Shown here: piece by piece, positions 53,676-64,000 of the stretch | How the letters are laid out: each line of letters opens with the position of its first letter | Numbering within the stretch: position 1 is the first letter of the stretch | Assembly: GCA_905250115.1 (NCBI GenBank) | Contig: CAJNOI010000006.1 | Coordinates: 267,327 to 331,326, forward strand | Direction: 5' to 3' | Length of the DNA: 64,000 nucleotides | Source of the DNA: Adineta steineri | Taxonomy: Eukaryota > Rotifera > Eurotatoria > Adinetida > Adinetidae | Position numbers and translations under genes: made by a program | The notes under the pieces: model-generated | Database searches by the model: none | What the model was told of the DNA's origin: nothing | Seen by the model: the letters and a program-made list of their open reading frames with translations, nothing else

Positions 53676-54102
53676 GATTATATATATATATATATATATA
53701 TTAAAGCAAGAAACAATATCTGAAATATCTTTTTTTATATTTGAAAACTTAAATCGAATATATGAAGCAAACTGTCTGTTGCTCAGTAATATTCCAATAA
53801 AAAAATATAATCAATTGGAAGAAAAATACAACGATAGATGTCTGTATATACAGGTCATTGTTTAATAAATACTAGTAATAGAATAAAATAGCTACACATT
53901 CAGTAATGTGAACATATGTTATGCTGACTAAAAATTTTTTGTTTCAAAGAGGTCGCATTGTATTTATTGGTTAGTTTTTACTGTTAATAATATCCAATAC
54001 AATGTATGTTGCGATGGAAACCGGTGTGAGAGTCGTCATATTCTATCATTGGAATTATGAATTTCTTCTTTGTTTTCAAATCGTTCTGTATTTAGTTTAA
54101 TA
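53676..54102. promoter_or_regulatory. Divergent intergenic region RPAP3 / HYLS1
   Basis: 427 bases with both promoters. A (TA)n microsatellite of about 24 bases (53679-53702) starts 4 bases upstream of the RPAP3 start codon. Confidence 0.5.
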
Positions 54103-55447
54103 ATGACAGATACTTTTTCACTTGAACAAATTCGTCTTGAACTTGCTCGATTAGGATATGATGGTTTATCAAAACAAACACTTTCAAAATTTCAAAATGA
54201 TCTCGAAGAACTTGCTCGAAATGAAAAAAATCAAAGTATTCATTCTATGAAATAAACATTTATCGATTATTCTTTGATTTATATAGATATGCATGAGACA
54301 AAACGATTTGTTCCTCAACAACAATCTAATGTTGATTTTAAAGTAAATTAGATCTTTTTTTTTGTATTATTTTCAATATATTTTCATTATTTAGATTCAT
54401 CAACCAAGTTCATCAGATAACGAATTTAATCGAAATGATGATGATGACGATAATGATGAAAGTCTTGATGAAACTAATACACCAACGTTAGTTTTATTAT
54501 ATATTTAAAATTATTTAAATACTTTTATATAGTATATCAAGTTATCATTATCAACCACGAATAATACATGAAGATGATAATCGAAGTGATACATCGTCAC
54601 AAAGAGTTATTAAACGAAAAGTTCTTCGGTTAGATTAAAAAAATATTTTTCATAAGATTTTTTCATTTTATATTTCGTTTTTTAGACATTATAATGGTAA
54701 AGCAACTGTATGTGATGAATCAAGATCAGGTAAAAAGAAAATTATTTGAAAATTTCGAATTATTTTTATTTATTTAGAAACGGGTTCTGTACTTGATTCA
54801 CGTGATATCAGTTATTTGAATGAACTTCAAAATCAACCTAAACAAATTCGTCGACGAAATGGATCAGTATCAGATATTGATAATCGCTCAAATTTTAGTG
54901 ATGATGTAATATATATGTATTTATAATTATACTTTTTATCCATTTTTCTTTTAAATAGGCTCGATCAACATCATCAGTTCTTCCTATCAAATCATGTAGA
55001 TAAAAAGAAGAATAATATAGAACTAATGATTTATTTTTGTTTTTTTACTTGACCATTAGTTATTCGTCCATCGACAGCTTCAACTGCATCTCTTCGTCGT
55101 TCTCGTAGTTTTTCAAATAATCGTATAGATACAGTTCAACTTCATTCATATTATCGACAACAATGGGCATCACAACGAGCACCAGGAGAAAAATCTCATC
55201 AAAGTTTGCGATGGGCAATTCGTGATCAACTTTTACAAAAAGATGTTCCTATTAAAGTAATATACATATACAATTATTCTTCTTAATTTTCTATGAAATT
55301 TACTTTTCGTAGAGAAAATCTATGCCTCGTGTGAATAATTATGTTGTACCAACATCAAAAAAACGTTCAGCACTTCGTTGGAATGTTCGATATTCACTTG
55401 CAAATGGTTTACAACCATCGAAAGATTTAGATGATTTACTTTACTGA
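54103..55447 (+). CDS. HYLS1: HYLS1 (hydrolethalus syndrome protein 1) homologue
   Basis: Centriole protein needed for cilium formation. Eight or so short exons. Start [20 protein letters not shown] (54103), a conserved N-terminal block ([20 protein letters not shown]). The middle is acidic and low-complexity ([20 protein letters not shown]). The C-terminal exons carry the HYLS1 box: [38 protein letters not shown], then [20 protein letters not shown] + [16 protein letters not shown], ending DDLLY with TGA at 55445-55447. The box is the disease-relevant conserved segment and is intact. It implies this animal builds centrioles and cilia, as expected for rotifers. Confidence 0.9.
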
Positions 55448-55549
55448 TAGATATTAACTTTTTGTTTACAAACGTATTCTGGATTTATTAGATTCTTTTC
55501 ATTGTTTACTTTATATATGTGTATTAATAGATATAATAAAAAAAAACAA

Positions 55550-56079
55550 TTAAATTTTTCCACGACATTGTAAAACAGGCACACGACTTCTTGTTTGATC
55601 ACTTTGAGGATCAGTTGGTAATGTCATTAGAGTATATCGAGAACTAGTCATTGATGGATGACGATCTTAAAAGACAAAAGTATGAATTCTTGTCAAAGTG
55701 CATTTAACTTACATCGTATCATTTTGTTTGGATATCCTTGAGGAATTTTAAAATTTGGATCACCTCGTTTAAGAAAATATGCAGTTCCAGGAAGATAACT
55801 ATTAAGTTCAAGTCGAAGAACATCTTGAAAATTATGTACTCTTCCTGTTCTATATTGTGGTACACTACGAGCACCACGTATAGCTGCTTCTAATTCATGT
55901 TGTGCAGCTCCTTGGTGATGTTTTTCCCAAGTAACTACACGTCCACGTTGTTCTGTATTAATAGCACTTTTTATCATCTATTATTAATTTGTAATATATG
56001 AGGATGAAAAAAACATTATATTACTTACATTCATTCGCATTTTAGCCCAGTGATCAGTTTTAAGATTTTGCGTAGCCAT
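55550..56079 (-). CDS. Uncharacterised small protein
   Basis: Three exons: about 56029-56079 (MATQNLKTDHWAKMRMN), about 55714-55977 (MIKSAINTEQRGRVVTWEKH, GARSVPQYRTGRVHNFQDVL, AYFLKRGDPNFKIPQGYPN) and 55550-55665 (HPSMTSSRYTLMTLPTDPQS, ending LQCRGKI). About 145 aa. No TM or signal peptide; basic, Pro/Gly-rich with RGxV turns. The character is of a small microtubule-associated or ciliary protein, but I recognise no family. Convergent with HYLS1, whose stop is only 103 bases away. Confidence 0.6.
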
Positions 56080-56319
56080 GTTTCTATCGATTGATTCTAC
56101 TTTATAAAATAAATTCTTCACAGAGACTATAGATATAAACGTCTGATCATCTTACAGTTTTTGTTTTTGTAATGAAATGCTTTTTGATTCAAGTTAACTG
56201 TTTATTTTTTATTTTCGTTTTAAATACATTACATTTAACTTAAAAACAAAGCAACATATTTTTTATACATATGAGATCACATGTCTTATGTTTACGCAAA
56301 CATTCTCAGCACTCTTTTT

Positions 56320-57855
56320 TTATAAATTTTCAGCATATAATTGACTGTTATGAAAACGATCGTCATTTGTAACTATTGTTGGCGATTGATGGCGAATTTC
56401 TGATTTTGGAGAATCTACGAACATAGGATTATAAAGATTTCGTTTATTATTTGAATGTTCATATTCATGATGCGAATATGGAGATACATCCATTTCTGCA
56501 CCATGTGTAATAACAGATTCCATTATTGTTGGATTTTTATTGAGTATTTGTTTGCGACTTTGATTTCGTGTTGTTGCAATTGTTGTTGATGATGTTTTTG
56601 GTAATACATCACAACAAAATATCTTTTTACCTTGTCTCCATCGATAGATTAAAATAATTATCACTATAATTACGAAAAGTCCGATTAGACTAAATACGAC
56701 ACCAAGAACTATTTCAATGGTACGATTTTTTGATACATTAGAATCTTCGGCTGAGTTCGATGTTTTAATAGATAAAAAAGATTTTGATTCAATATTGTAT
56801 GAACCTGGTTCACAATAATCTATTGAGCAATCCATCGATGATTTTGAACATGAAGAATGAATCTGTTGATCAGTAGTTAAAGAATCAAGTTGTTTTATTG
56901 TATTATTGTGAAGACATTGTCCAAATAATTTTATTGAATGCTTTTTCATCTTTGAAAGCCAACAAGACGAACAATTAATTGAAACACGTTCAATTTTAAG
57001 TATATGTAAACTAGTCAATTGAGTAAATAAACATCCATCAAGATCAAATAAATTTGTACTTGATAAATCCAAATATTTTAATGAATTAAGATATTTAAAT
57101 GAATCATAAACGATACCTAAATGAAAATAATAAACTTTCATATAATTCAATTTCATTTACTTACAACTTAAATTTCTATTTGATGCTAATGATAGCCATG
57201 ATAAATTTCGAAGATTTGTAAGAGCAAATCTCGGTATACTTGATAGTTTATTAAATGATAAATCAAGTTTAATTAATGATGTCCATTGTTGAATTTGTAT
57301 AGGAAAGATATCAATTTGATTACATGATACATTTAATTCTTGTAAATAAGGTAAATATACATTATTAAGATCTATAAATGATTCAAGTTGATTCGATGCA
57401 AGATTTAATATTTTTAATTGAGTTAATTTTGAATTAAACCATTTCGATGAAATATTTGTTAATTGATTCATTTGTAAATCAAGTTCAATCAGAATATCAC
57501 CAATTGAATCAAATGTATTATCATATATATTTGTAATTAAATTTGATTTTAATAATAATCGATGCATACGTAATGATAGAAGTTGTATTGAGCTTAATGA
57601 TTCTAAATTACGTAAAGAAAAATCAACTGTGTCCCATATGATATTCTCAGCACAATTCGAAGCAAATGTTAAATTTAATAAATAAGATGAACAATTTAAA
57701 AGATTGTTTCTTGAAGGACAACGACAAGCTATAGTTTGACAATATGAACATGATATTGGTGAAGTAGTCGTCGTTGAAGAATTAAATTTCATTTCAGTTA
57801 CAATACATGAAATATTAATTAAAAAGAAAACAAGGAGGAGATTTATTCGGTACAT
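56320..57855 (-). CDS. Type I transmembrane leucine-rich repeat receptor-like protein
   Basis: 495 aa in two exons, 57165-57855 and 56320-57116, across a 48-nt intron (junction NLSC + IVYDSF). Signal peptide MYRINLLLVFFLINISCIVT, an N-terminal Cys cap (CSYCQTIACRCPSRNNLLNC), then about six LRR units (LIELDLQMNQLTNI, LKILNLASNQLESF, LQELNVSCNQIDIFP, LIKLDLSFNKLSSIP, LKYLDLSSTNLFDL), a C-terminal Cys cap, many N-glycosylation sites, one TM (VLGVVFSLIGLFVIIVIIIL) and a cytoplasmic tail of about 110 aa without a kinase or TIR domain. Tail residues SPYSHHEYEH and NPMF could be trafficking signals. No vertebrate orthologue recognised. Confidence 0.85.
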
Positions 57856-59252
57856 ATTATATGTTATTGCTTAGTTTTCGAAGTCGATATTGTGTCGAAT
57901 AAAAAGAATATTAATCGATTGTAATGCTTATATAAAGATCGATGAATAATATGGATGATGACAAAACAATGAATAGAAATGTATTGAGTGGATGTATACG
58001 ACAGGTGTAGGACATAGTCTATACATGAGAACGATAGAATAAGAGAGGAAAAAAACGGAACAAAAAAAAGAATACAGAATAAGATTGGTCAAAAGTTCAT
58101 CGTTAAGATGGAAGAATGAATATGACCGAAACGATTAAATAAAATAAATTCAATCGATAAGAAATTATTCTATAGTCTAGTCAAGTCTACCTCAAGTAAA
58201 TAAAAGATGTATATGACATATGATTTTGATTTCTATTTTATGATTGAATATAAAGCTTCTTCAAATTTCTTTTGTCTAATACAGTTAGATGAGTAAATTT
58301 CTCACATTTGAAATAATCATACAAGGTAGTTTAAAGAAAAAAGATCGATTATAAGCAATCAAGTAGTAGATATTTATTCGTTTGACTGATCATAAAATGA
58401 TTTTATTAATATTATTCTTTATATCTATACATATATTGTAATTTTACTGATCTGTTGCTATTAAGAATTTACGAACAAGCGAAGGATAAAATAGTACGAA
58501 GAAATTATGTGATATATGAAGTGTAAAAAGCGAAGTGTTTTGTTTTCGTTGTCGTATATAAAATTCCAGACAGTATTATTCTTTGTTGCTAACGTTCATA
58601 TTTATATGCATCAATAGACTTCAATTCTCATGAAATAAATGTTGTTCAGAAGGATACTATTCGATCATCGATAATAGACATCAAATCAATTTACCATTTG
58701 AATATCAATATCGTGTGTAAAACAATCCGTTTGAATTATTTAATAAAAAAGGATTAAATGAGATCTAAAATTCGTCTACATTCAATTTCATTAAGAGAGA
58801 AATCATGAGAGCAATGAAGATGATGTCTAATATCGAAATGATAGACAAAAATTAACTTTTTCATTCGTTATGTGCATTCTAAAGATGATCATTAGAAACT
58901 ACCAACCATCTTGAGGGTGGGTGGAAGGTGCGAGTGAAAATGTGGTTATTGACGTCAATCACCTACATTCTCAAGATGATGACGTACTTTCATCAGAGCA
59001 AAGCGTGGGTGTAAGAAAAAACAGTTACTTTCGATCACATCTACTTAAAGCAGAACCAAATTCCTTTTCAACATAAAACTTCAATGCTGAAAACAGATCA
59101 AAGTTGAACAGAAGGAAAAAAATTGTTTTTCTTTAATCAAACACTCTCACCGTTGTGCCTAGCAACTTTGTATTTATTCTTTTTCTTTAATTTTAGAGCT
59201 CTTCACTAAGCTATATACCAGCAAACATAACCAATAGATTTTGAATAATCTA
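57856..59252. promoter_or_regulatory. Long divergent intergenic region with CRE-like palindromes
   Basis: About 1.4 kb between two divergent genes. It holds an ATTGACGTCAAT palindrome at 58948-58959 and a TGACGTA half-site about 20 bases on. No gene recognised. Confidence 0.5.
58948..58959. promoter_or_regulatory. ATTGACGTCAAT palindrome, CRE-type
   Basis: A 12-base perfect palindrome with a TGACGTCA core, 294 bases upstream of the small gene at 59253. The flanks extend the symmetry imperfectly (GGTTATTGACGTCAATCACC). A second TGACGTA site follows at about 58980. Confidence 0.55.
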
Positions 59253-59805
59253 ATGTGTCTCGGCTGCGGTTCTTCTACACAAGTTCCAGATAATTTTGTT
59301 GGAAAATGGACTCATGACAAGTCAACTTATATGAGTATCGAGCCTAATGGGAAAGTACATTACATCAAATCGGTAAGATCAAAAATCGAACCTGTTTCTT
59401 AAAAACACATGCTTTTTAACATAATGATCAGATGAGTTGTATAATGACTAGCCATACTCGTAAAACATGAATAATACATTGGTAGAAGTGACATTTATTT
59501 TTCAGATGCCTATTGTTTATTATTGAATTCAAATGTCACTTCGTATATATGAGATTTTGGATAGCCTCGAGATCTACATTACACGAATGCAAAATATTAA
59601 TTAGTTTTAAATATTGTAGGGACGAGGACGAACCTATAAATGGAATGGACCTGTTAGTTACAACAATGATGGCTTTTCGGGTAGTTGTTGTTTCTGCTTT
59701 ACTATCGAAGGAAAATATAATGGCTCAAATCCTCAACAACCAACGTTTATTGTTGATGGTAATGTATTGACTAAAACAATAACTCAACAACCAGGCCGCA
59801 CTTAA
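59253..59805 (+). CDS. Small Cys-rich uncharacterised protein
   Basis: 101 aa in two exons, 59253-59372 and 59620-59805, with a 247-nt GT..AG intron. N-terminus MCLGCGSSTQVPDNFVGKWT has Cys at positions 2 and 5, possible palmitoylation sites. Then DKSTYMSIEPNGKVHYIKS + GRGRTYKWNGPVSYN, and SGSCCFCFTIEGKYNG, ending TITQQPGRT. The alternating pattern (GKWTHD, NGKVHYI, RTYKWNGP, FIVDGNVLTKTI) suggests a small beta-barrel of lipocalin type, but no family is assigned. The intron is much longer than usual here. Confidence 0.65.
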
Positions 59806-59974
59806 TAAGTTATTGAACATACATAAGACAAATTCTTTTTTTTGTATTTTAAATAACTCATTATTTCTATATATAGAGGATGTGGAATGAAAGACTCAAC
59901 TCCATCCCCTATACTATTAAATCTTTGATTTCATTAATTTAATCAAATTGTTACTAAAAGATCTGAAATCTGTA

Positions 59975-60085
59975 CGCGGGTGACGGTGTGGGTGTAGCTG
60001 TGGATTCATCTTTTATTTATCCACATTCACCCGCACCCACATCCACACTCACACTCACACCCACACCCACATCCACCCATATCAT
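59975..60085. repeat. TGTGGG-type hairpin repeat
   Basis: Left part GCGGGTGACGGTGTGGGTGT and right part CACCCACACCCACATCCACC face each other with a loop of about 15 bases. The right arm reads CACCCA in 6-base steps, that is (TGTGGG)n on the minus strand. Confidence 0.7.
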
Positions 60086-60579
60086 GCACCGATTCTTTCT
60101 TAACTACTTCAGTTTCGCGAGATTCATAAACAATCAGCGAGGAACTGATATACCGTTCGTATGATCGCGATAGATCGTATTGTTACCTGATGCTTGAGGA
60201 TGAATATCATGAGCTTATACAATTAGTAAATTTGTTGTTTATATTGTTGACAAAAGACGACTAATGATCACCGTTCACACTTCTACTGTGATGTTGCATA
60301 TAGATCAAGTTCTATTGAAAAAATTAAACATTAGTCGTATGTAGAAACTGAACAACTAGAATACTTTATTTTATGGCTAACTTACTTTTCCCCAAACCTA
60401 ATTTCGTTGGAGAACTACTTTTTATAACCGTTGAATCTTAACTTCATTTTTAAAACTGTCAATCGTAGATATAGAACAATGTAAAAACCTACGACAATCT
60501 CCAGTCTAACCATCTATTTTCATATGAAAGGAGCTTAGCAAAGGCTTGATTATAGATCAATACAAATAATATTTTGCAG

Positions 60580-60690
60580 GGCGAATATGGGTATCATTCT
60601 TATCATACACCCACTGTCACAATTACCAATCCACATACTCACACCCTCATCCATATAATCACACTCACACCTCACACCCACATCTATCCA
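60580..60690. repeat. Degenerate CACCCA / TGTGGG-type repeat
   Basis: A run of CACTCACACC and CACACCCACATC steps, with a GGGCGAATATGGGTAT start on the opposite skew. Same composition and length class as the block at 59975. Confidence 0.6.
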
Positions 60691-60949
60691 TGAAATTGAA
60701 TATCTCGAGGAAATTCTGTAAGAAAACTGAATCGTATCGAATGTATTGACTAGCAATTACTTTTCTACATGCTTCTATACATCTTCTCGATTTTATTGCA
60801 TAAAAAATGTTCTACTCCAAACGTAGTACCGCATTTAGTAATAGATAAATTAAATCAGTTATTTTTTGATTTTTATTTCAAGAATACGATACAACAGAGA
60901 TGTTGACCGAACAGTAATTTTGATTTCGTACGATGTCTTTCTTGAAAAT

Positions 60950-61798
60950 TTATTCTGTGCTTCCTTCCTCAGTACCATCGACATCAATAATTTTGATCGA
61001 CATATGATTATGTTTTAATTCATCAAGTAGTGTATTGGCTTTGTCGGTTGCTTCTCTATCACTAAATCCTAGCTTTTGAAATATACTATATATTAGATTA
61101 CTTAATGGTAGTTTTTGAAAACTACAGTAACTCGCAATAATATTCCAAATCCGTTTCAGAAGAACCATTAAGAAATCCATAAAATTTTTGATAACCCAAG
61201 GTTGCTTCAATGAATGTTGAGCAATAGCAGCACCTAATGCTTCTCTGGACAAAGTATACTCTTCTTTGAACTTCGAAGCATGTTTGCCTTTATTCAACGT
61301 AGTAACACAAATAATATCATGAAAATTCATTTTAAATTGTGATCTCAGCAGAGCTTGATTATGAATTTTCCACGAATCAATTGGATCATCTAATTCACAT
61401 TGGGTTACTACCAAAAGAATCGGTACACTTGCTTCGAATATACCATCATAAAATAATTGATAATTGTTTGAAACGGCATTATTAATTCTTCCTTTTTTCA
61501 TACACATGATCAATAGATGAATACCATCTGTTAAGCTATTAATTAACTTCATTAGATTTCCTACAGCAACTTCGGGTTTCACTAGACCTTTTTCAGATTC
61601 ATTTAAGCCAGTCGTATCATAAATATTGAACGAATGTCCTTCTCGGTCACCACGATAAAGTTTCGATTCAAATGTACAGCCAAGAGCGGCATCAGATGTT
61701 TCAGCTATATCTTTATTAAATAGCAGATTGATTAGTGAACTTTTGCCAACACCCGATTCTCCAAAAATAACCACGTTGAAAGATTTACCCATCGCCAT
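60950..61798 (-). CDS. Intronless P-loop GTPase (AIG1/MMR_HSR1-type)
   Basis: 282 aa from ATG at 61798 (MAMGKSFNVVIFGESGVGKS); upstream in-frame residues lack an ATG. G1 GESGVGKSS, G2 Thr in AALGCTFES, G3 YDTTG, G4 VVTQCELDD (in place of the classical NKxD), G5-like CVTTLNKG. After the G domain comes an amphipathic segment (WVIKNFMDFLMVLLKRIWNI), then a helical tail ending DGTEEGSTE (stop 60950-60952). The DTTG and TQCE-type motifs resemble AIG1/GIMAP and Toc-like septin-GTPase groups. No intron, unlike most genes here. It sits next to telomere-like repeats and a foldback element, so acquisition from elsewhere is possible but not shown. Confidence 0.75.
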   Translation of the reverse strand: MAMGKSFNVVIFGESGVGKSSLINLLFNKDIAETSDAALGCTFESKLYRGDREGHSFNIYDTTGLNESEKGLVKPEVAVGNLMKLINSLTDGIHLLIMCMKKGRINNAVSNNYQLFYDGIFEASVPILLVVTQCELDDPIDSWKIHNQALLRSQFKMNFHDIICVTTLNKGKHASKFKEEYTLSREALGAAIAQHSLKQPWVIKNFMDFLMVLLKRIWNIIASYCSFQKLPLSNLIYSIFQKLGFSDREATDKANTLLDELKHNHMSIKIIDVDGTEEGSTE

Positions 61799-62069
61799 AT
61801 TGAAAGATTTAACTAGAAACAAAATGAAATATGAATATTTTCAGTTTCTCGAGGATGTGATAAACTAAGAATAACAGAACAACGAGAAGCAACTAATTAT
61901 TAACAGTAACGATTAAACACGTTATTAGACTTTTTTTCGACTCTTGCCATGATTCCGAGAAGCGCAAAAACAAACACAAGCACGAATGTTAACAAAAAAA
62001 CGCGAGTCAGAGTGAAAGAGAAACCAGGTACGAATAGCAAATGTGATATGAAGGTATGTGGGGGTAATA

Positions 62070-62330
62070 CCTTTTCGTCCTTGCTTTTTTTTTGGACATC
62101 GGTTAGAAAAATTCGTTTCGAATCCCAGTTGCTTTGAAAGATCGGAATGAAAAGTCCGGAAGATCGGAATGAAAAAGACCGGATGTTCGGGATGAAAATC
62201 GTACAGGTGTCCGCAAAGAAAAATACAGGATGGTCGGAACATAAAATGACGGCTCTTCGGAATGAAAGCTGTACAGATGTTCGAAAAGAAAAAATACAAG
62301 ATGTCCGAAGTATAAAATGACGAATGTACG
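62070..62330 (+). repeat. Foldback element, left arm (about 72-bp tandem units)
   Basis: Starts CCTTTTCGTCCTTGC (62070-62084). Carries tandem units with ATAAAATGAC at 62241 and again at 62312 (71 bases apart) and recurring TGTACAGATGTTCG / CAGGATGGTCGG blocks. It is the inverted partner of 63625-63829. Confidence 0.8.
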
Positions 62331-63624
62331 TAAGAGTGAATGGCCGATGTTCGGAACAGAAAAGAATTGTTTTTTTTTATAATAAAGTTTATTTTGTTTT
62401 ATTTCCTAATATAGTCTTTCACAAAAAATAGCATCAGACAACAAATATTTATACAAGTGAAAGAATAAGTAACTTGTTAGGTGGTATCATCATCTTTCTT
62501 CATTTCTTTCTTACTGCATGTATGTATAGTTTCTTTCGTTCTGTTGTTACGTATACATATATCATATAGAGTGTGATTCATCATCTTCCTCTATATGTGT
62601 GTTCTCGTTCTCTTCTATAGCGTTCATGGATTTTTCCTTTCGTTATGTTATATGGATTTCTCCTCTCCTATCGTTTACATATGTGATGCTATATGTTATG
62701 GGACTTTTCCTCATCTTGTTCACTTGATCTCTTGTTGGACATATCCCTATCAGGGTGTTCCACCATCCTATATATAGCGTGTGTTTTTCTTCGAATAAAC
62801 AGAGATATAGGATTCACATCCTCACAAACTTTTAGAAGAGAAAAATATTTAATATCTAATGTTTTTTTGTAGCATGGCTTGTTTTCTTCTTTTTTGGGAT
62901 TTGTTTTATACTGTCATCATCCGTTTCATTTTCTTTTCGTTTTTTTTCACTCAACGTACTGCTGGCTGAAGATTTAAGAGAATTAGTAGCAAATTCTTTA
63001 GTGCGAGTGTGGGTGTGGAATGAGAGATAGATACAAAACCTATCCACATCAACTCTACACTCACCCCCTCAAGATAGTATTATTATATTTCATGGGTAGA
63101 GAAGCAGGAGAAGATGTAACTATTGCTGTGAGAGCAATACTTTTTGATCGCGTAATAATAACCATCTAAAATAAGACAACAGTGATACATTGAGAAAAAG
63201 ATACAAAAGTTTAGTTTAATAACGATGGTTTTCTAACAACAATAATTACCAGACTTCTTCATCTTTCAGCAGCGAAGCGTGCAAAGAATAGTAGATACAT
63301 ACACTCATTCTTTCTTTTTTCCAAGAACAATGGCTGCTTACGATCATTATATGATTCACGAAATCAATTCAGTATGTAGTATAATGATTGTCTCAGTCAA
63401 TCATGTTCATGATATTAGTCTCTAAAAAGTAGAGAAATTTTAAGTTTTACTGCTCATTCCTACTATCTATCTATAAGATCTATCGCTCGCGACTGAACTC
63501 TATACTATTTTGAAAAACTTTAATTGAATGAACAAGAAGAGGTCGCTGTAAAATGACTTAAAATATACTATATGAACAAATTGTTTTCGGTATTGAAAAA
63601 CATACACCAAAATTCATTCCAAAC
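62331..63624. other. Interior of foldback element, no convincing gene
   Basis: AT-rich with a TGTGGG-type tract at about 63001-63067 (GAGTGTGGGTGTGG ... CTCTACACTCACCCC). A reading frame at 62856-63047 is short and basic; I do not accept it as a gene. Confidence 0.5.
63001..63067. repeat. TGTGGG-type short hairpin
   Basis: GAGTGTGGGTGTGGAATGAG pairs loosely with CTATCCACATCAACTCTACA / CACTCACCCC. Same type as the blocks at 6180, 59975 and 60580. Confidence 0.5.
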
Positions 63625-63829
63625 ATCCGTCATTTTGTGTTTCGGACTTCCAGTATTTTTTTGGTTTCGAACATCTGTACAGTTTTCATTTCAAAGAGCC
63701 GTCATTTGATATTTCGGACATCCTGTATTTTTTCGTTCCGAACATCAGTAAAACGATTTTATGTTCTTTTTCCGATTTCGAATCTCCGGTTATTCGACCG
63801 GATGTCTGGGAGAGCAAGGACGAAAAAGG
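63625..63829 (-). repeat. Foldback element, right arm
   Basis: Inverted copy of the left arm, ending GCAAGGACGAAAAAGG. Units GTCATTTTGTGTTTCGG at 63629 and GTCATTTGATATTTCGG at 63701 are 72 bases apart. With the left arm it bounds a unit of about 1.76 kb. Confidence 0.8.
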
Positions 63830-64000
63830 ACACGCCCAAATCATCCTCATTGGGATTATAGTACTAAGAGTTGCATGGCATGAAGATTAGTTGAAGATAC
63901 ACTTGTAGATTACTGAACTTCAATTGCAATTCTGATGAAGAGTGTAAGTCTATAATTCCCAAATGTTCGGCTTCTTCTTTTTAGTTTTAAATAAACCATT
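63830..64000. other. Right edge, nothing recognised
   Basis: 171 bases of ordinary-looking sequence outside the foldback arm. Confidence 0.4.

Larger units (their letters stand above)
59806..60949. other. Intergenic with telomere-like CACCCA tracts
   Basis: No gene seen. Contains the two repeat blocks listed below and AT-rich flanks. Confidence 0.5.

Noticed and set aside
53679-53702. (TA)n microsatellite next to the RPAP3 start as a promoter element
   Set aside because: Similar TA runs occur in several introns (for example 40675-40690), so it is likely a neutral microsatellite.
61925-62299. 124-codon frame over the left foldback arm
   Set aside because: Reads straight through tandem repeat units in the arm; repeated motifs (RHFMF, HPVFFIP) are products of the repeat, not a conserved protein.
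62856-63047. 63-codon basic frame inside the foldback element
   Set aside because: Lys/Ser-rich, short and without family resemblance; it overlaps a TGTGGG-type tract and probably is not a gene.

Overview
This is a stretch of eukaryotic nuclear genome, almost certainly from a small invertebrate animal. It is very AT-rich and gene-dense, and its protein-coding genes are split by many introns, most of them about 45-65 bases with GT..AG ends. The gene set is animal: HORMAD, IA-2/PTPRN, IBTK, MELK, HYLS1, CREB-type bZIP, PAQR, ATMIN. Compactness, tiny introns and interstitial (TGTGGG)-like tracts fit a bdelloid rotifer; that assignment is inference from memory, not a database match. No rRNA or tRNA gene and no CRISPR array was seen. 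A run of 100 N at 11728-11827 marks an assembly gap.

Layout. 0-16 kb is mostly minus strand: the 5' part of an ABCB transporter running toward the left edge (next to a ~230-bp hairpin at 1-228), a PAQR3-like receptor, TRMT112, an LRR protein, a BET1-type SNARE, two tandem U1A/U2B''-type RRM genes, fumarase (cut by the gap) and MELK. From 17-27 kb come GCLC (plus), a small GOLGA7-like membrane protein (minus), a tandem duplicate of an uncharacterised intronless multipass membrane protein (plus), and a HORMAD-type meiotic protein (plus). From 27-36 kb on the minus strand lie ATMIN/ASCIZ, MTRFR (whose 3' end overlaps the ATMIN start), DENND6 and a CREB-type bZIP. IBTK and RTN4IP1 follow on the plus strand (36-44 kb), sharing with the CREB gene an intergenic region that carries a perfect CRE. 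Then come IA-2/PTPRN (44-51 kb, minus), RPAP3 (minus), HYLS1 (plus), an unknown small gene (minus) and an LRR transmembrane receptor (minus).

The right end (58-64 kb) looks accessory: a small Cys-rich protein, an intronless P-loop GTPase, telomere-like TGTGGG hairpins and a ~1.76-kb foldback element with ~72-bp internal tandem units. A clean 208-bp hAT-type MITE with perfect 8-bp target duplications sits in a DENND6 intron.

Most genes are unrelated housekeeping or signalling loci, so there is no single pathway here. Exon boundaries were read by eye and small shifts are possible; gene symbols are by recognised family resemblance.
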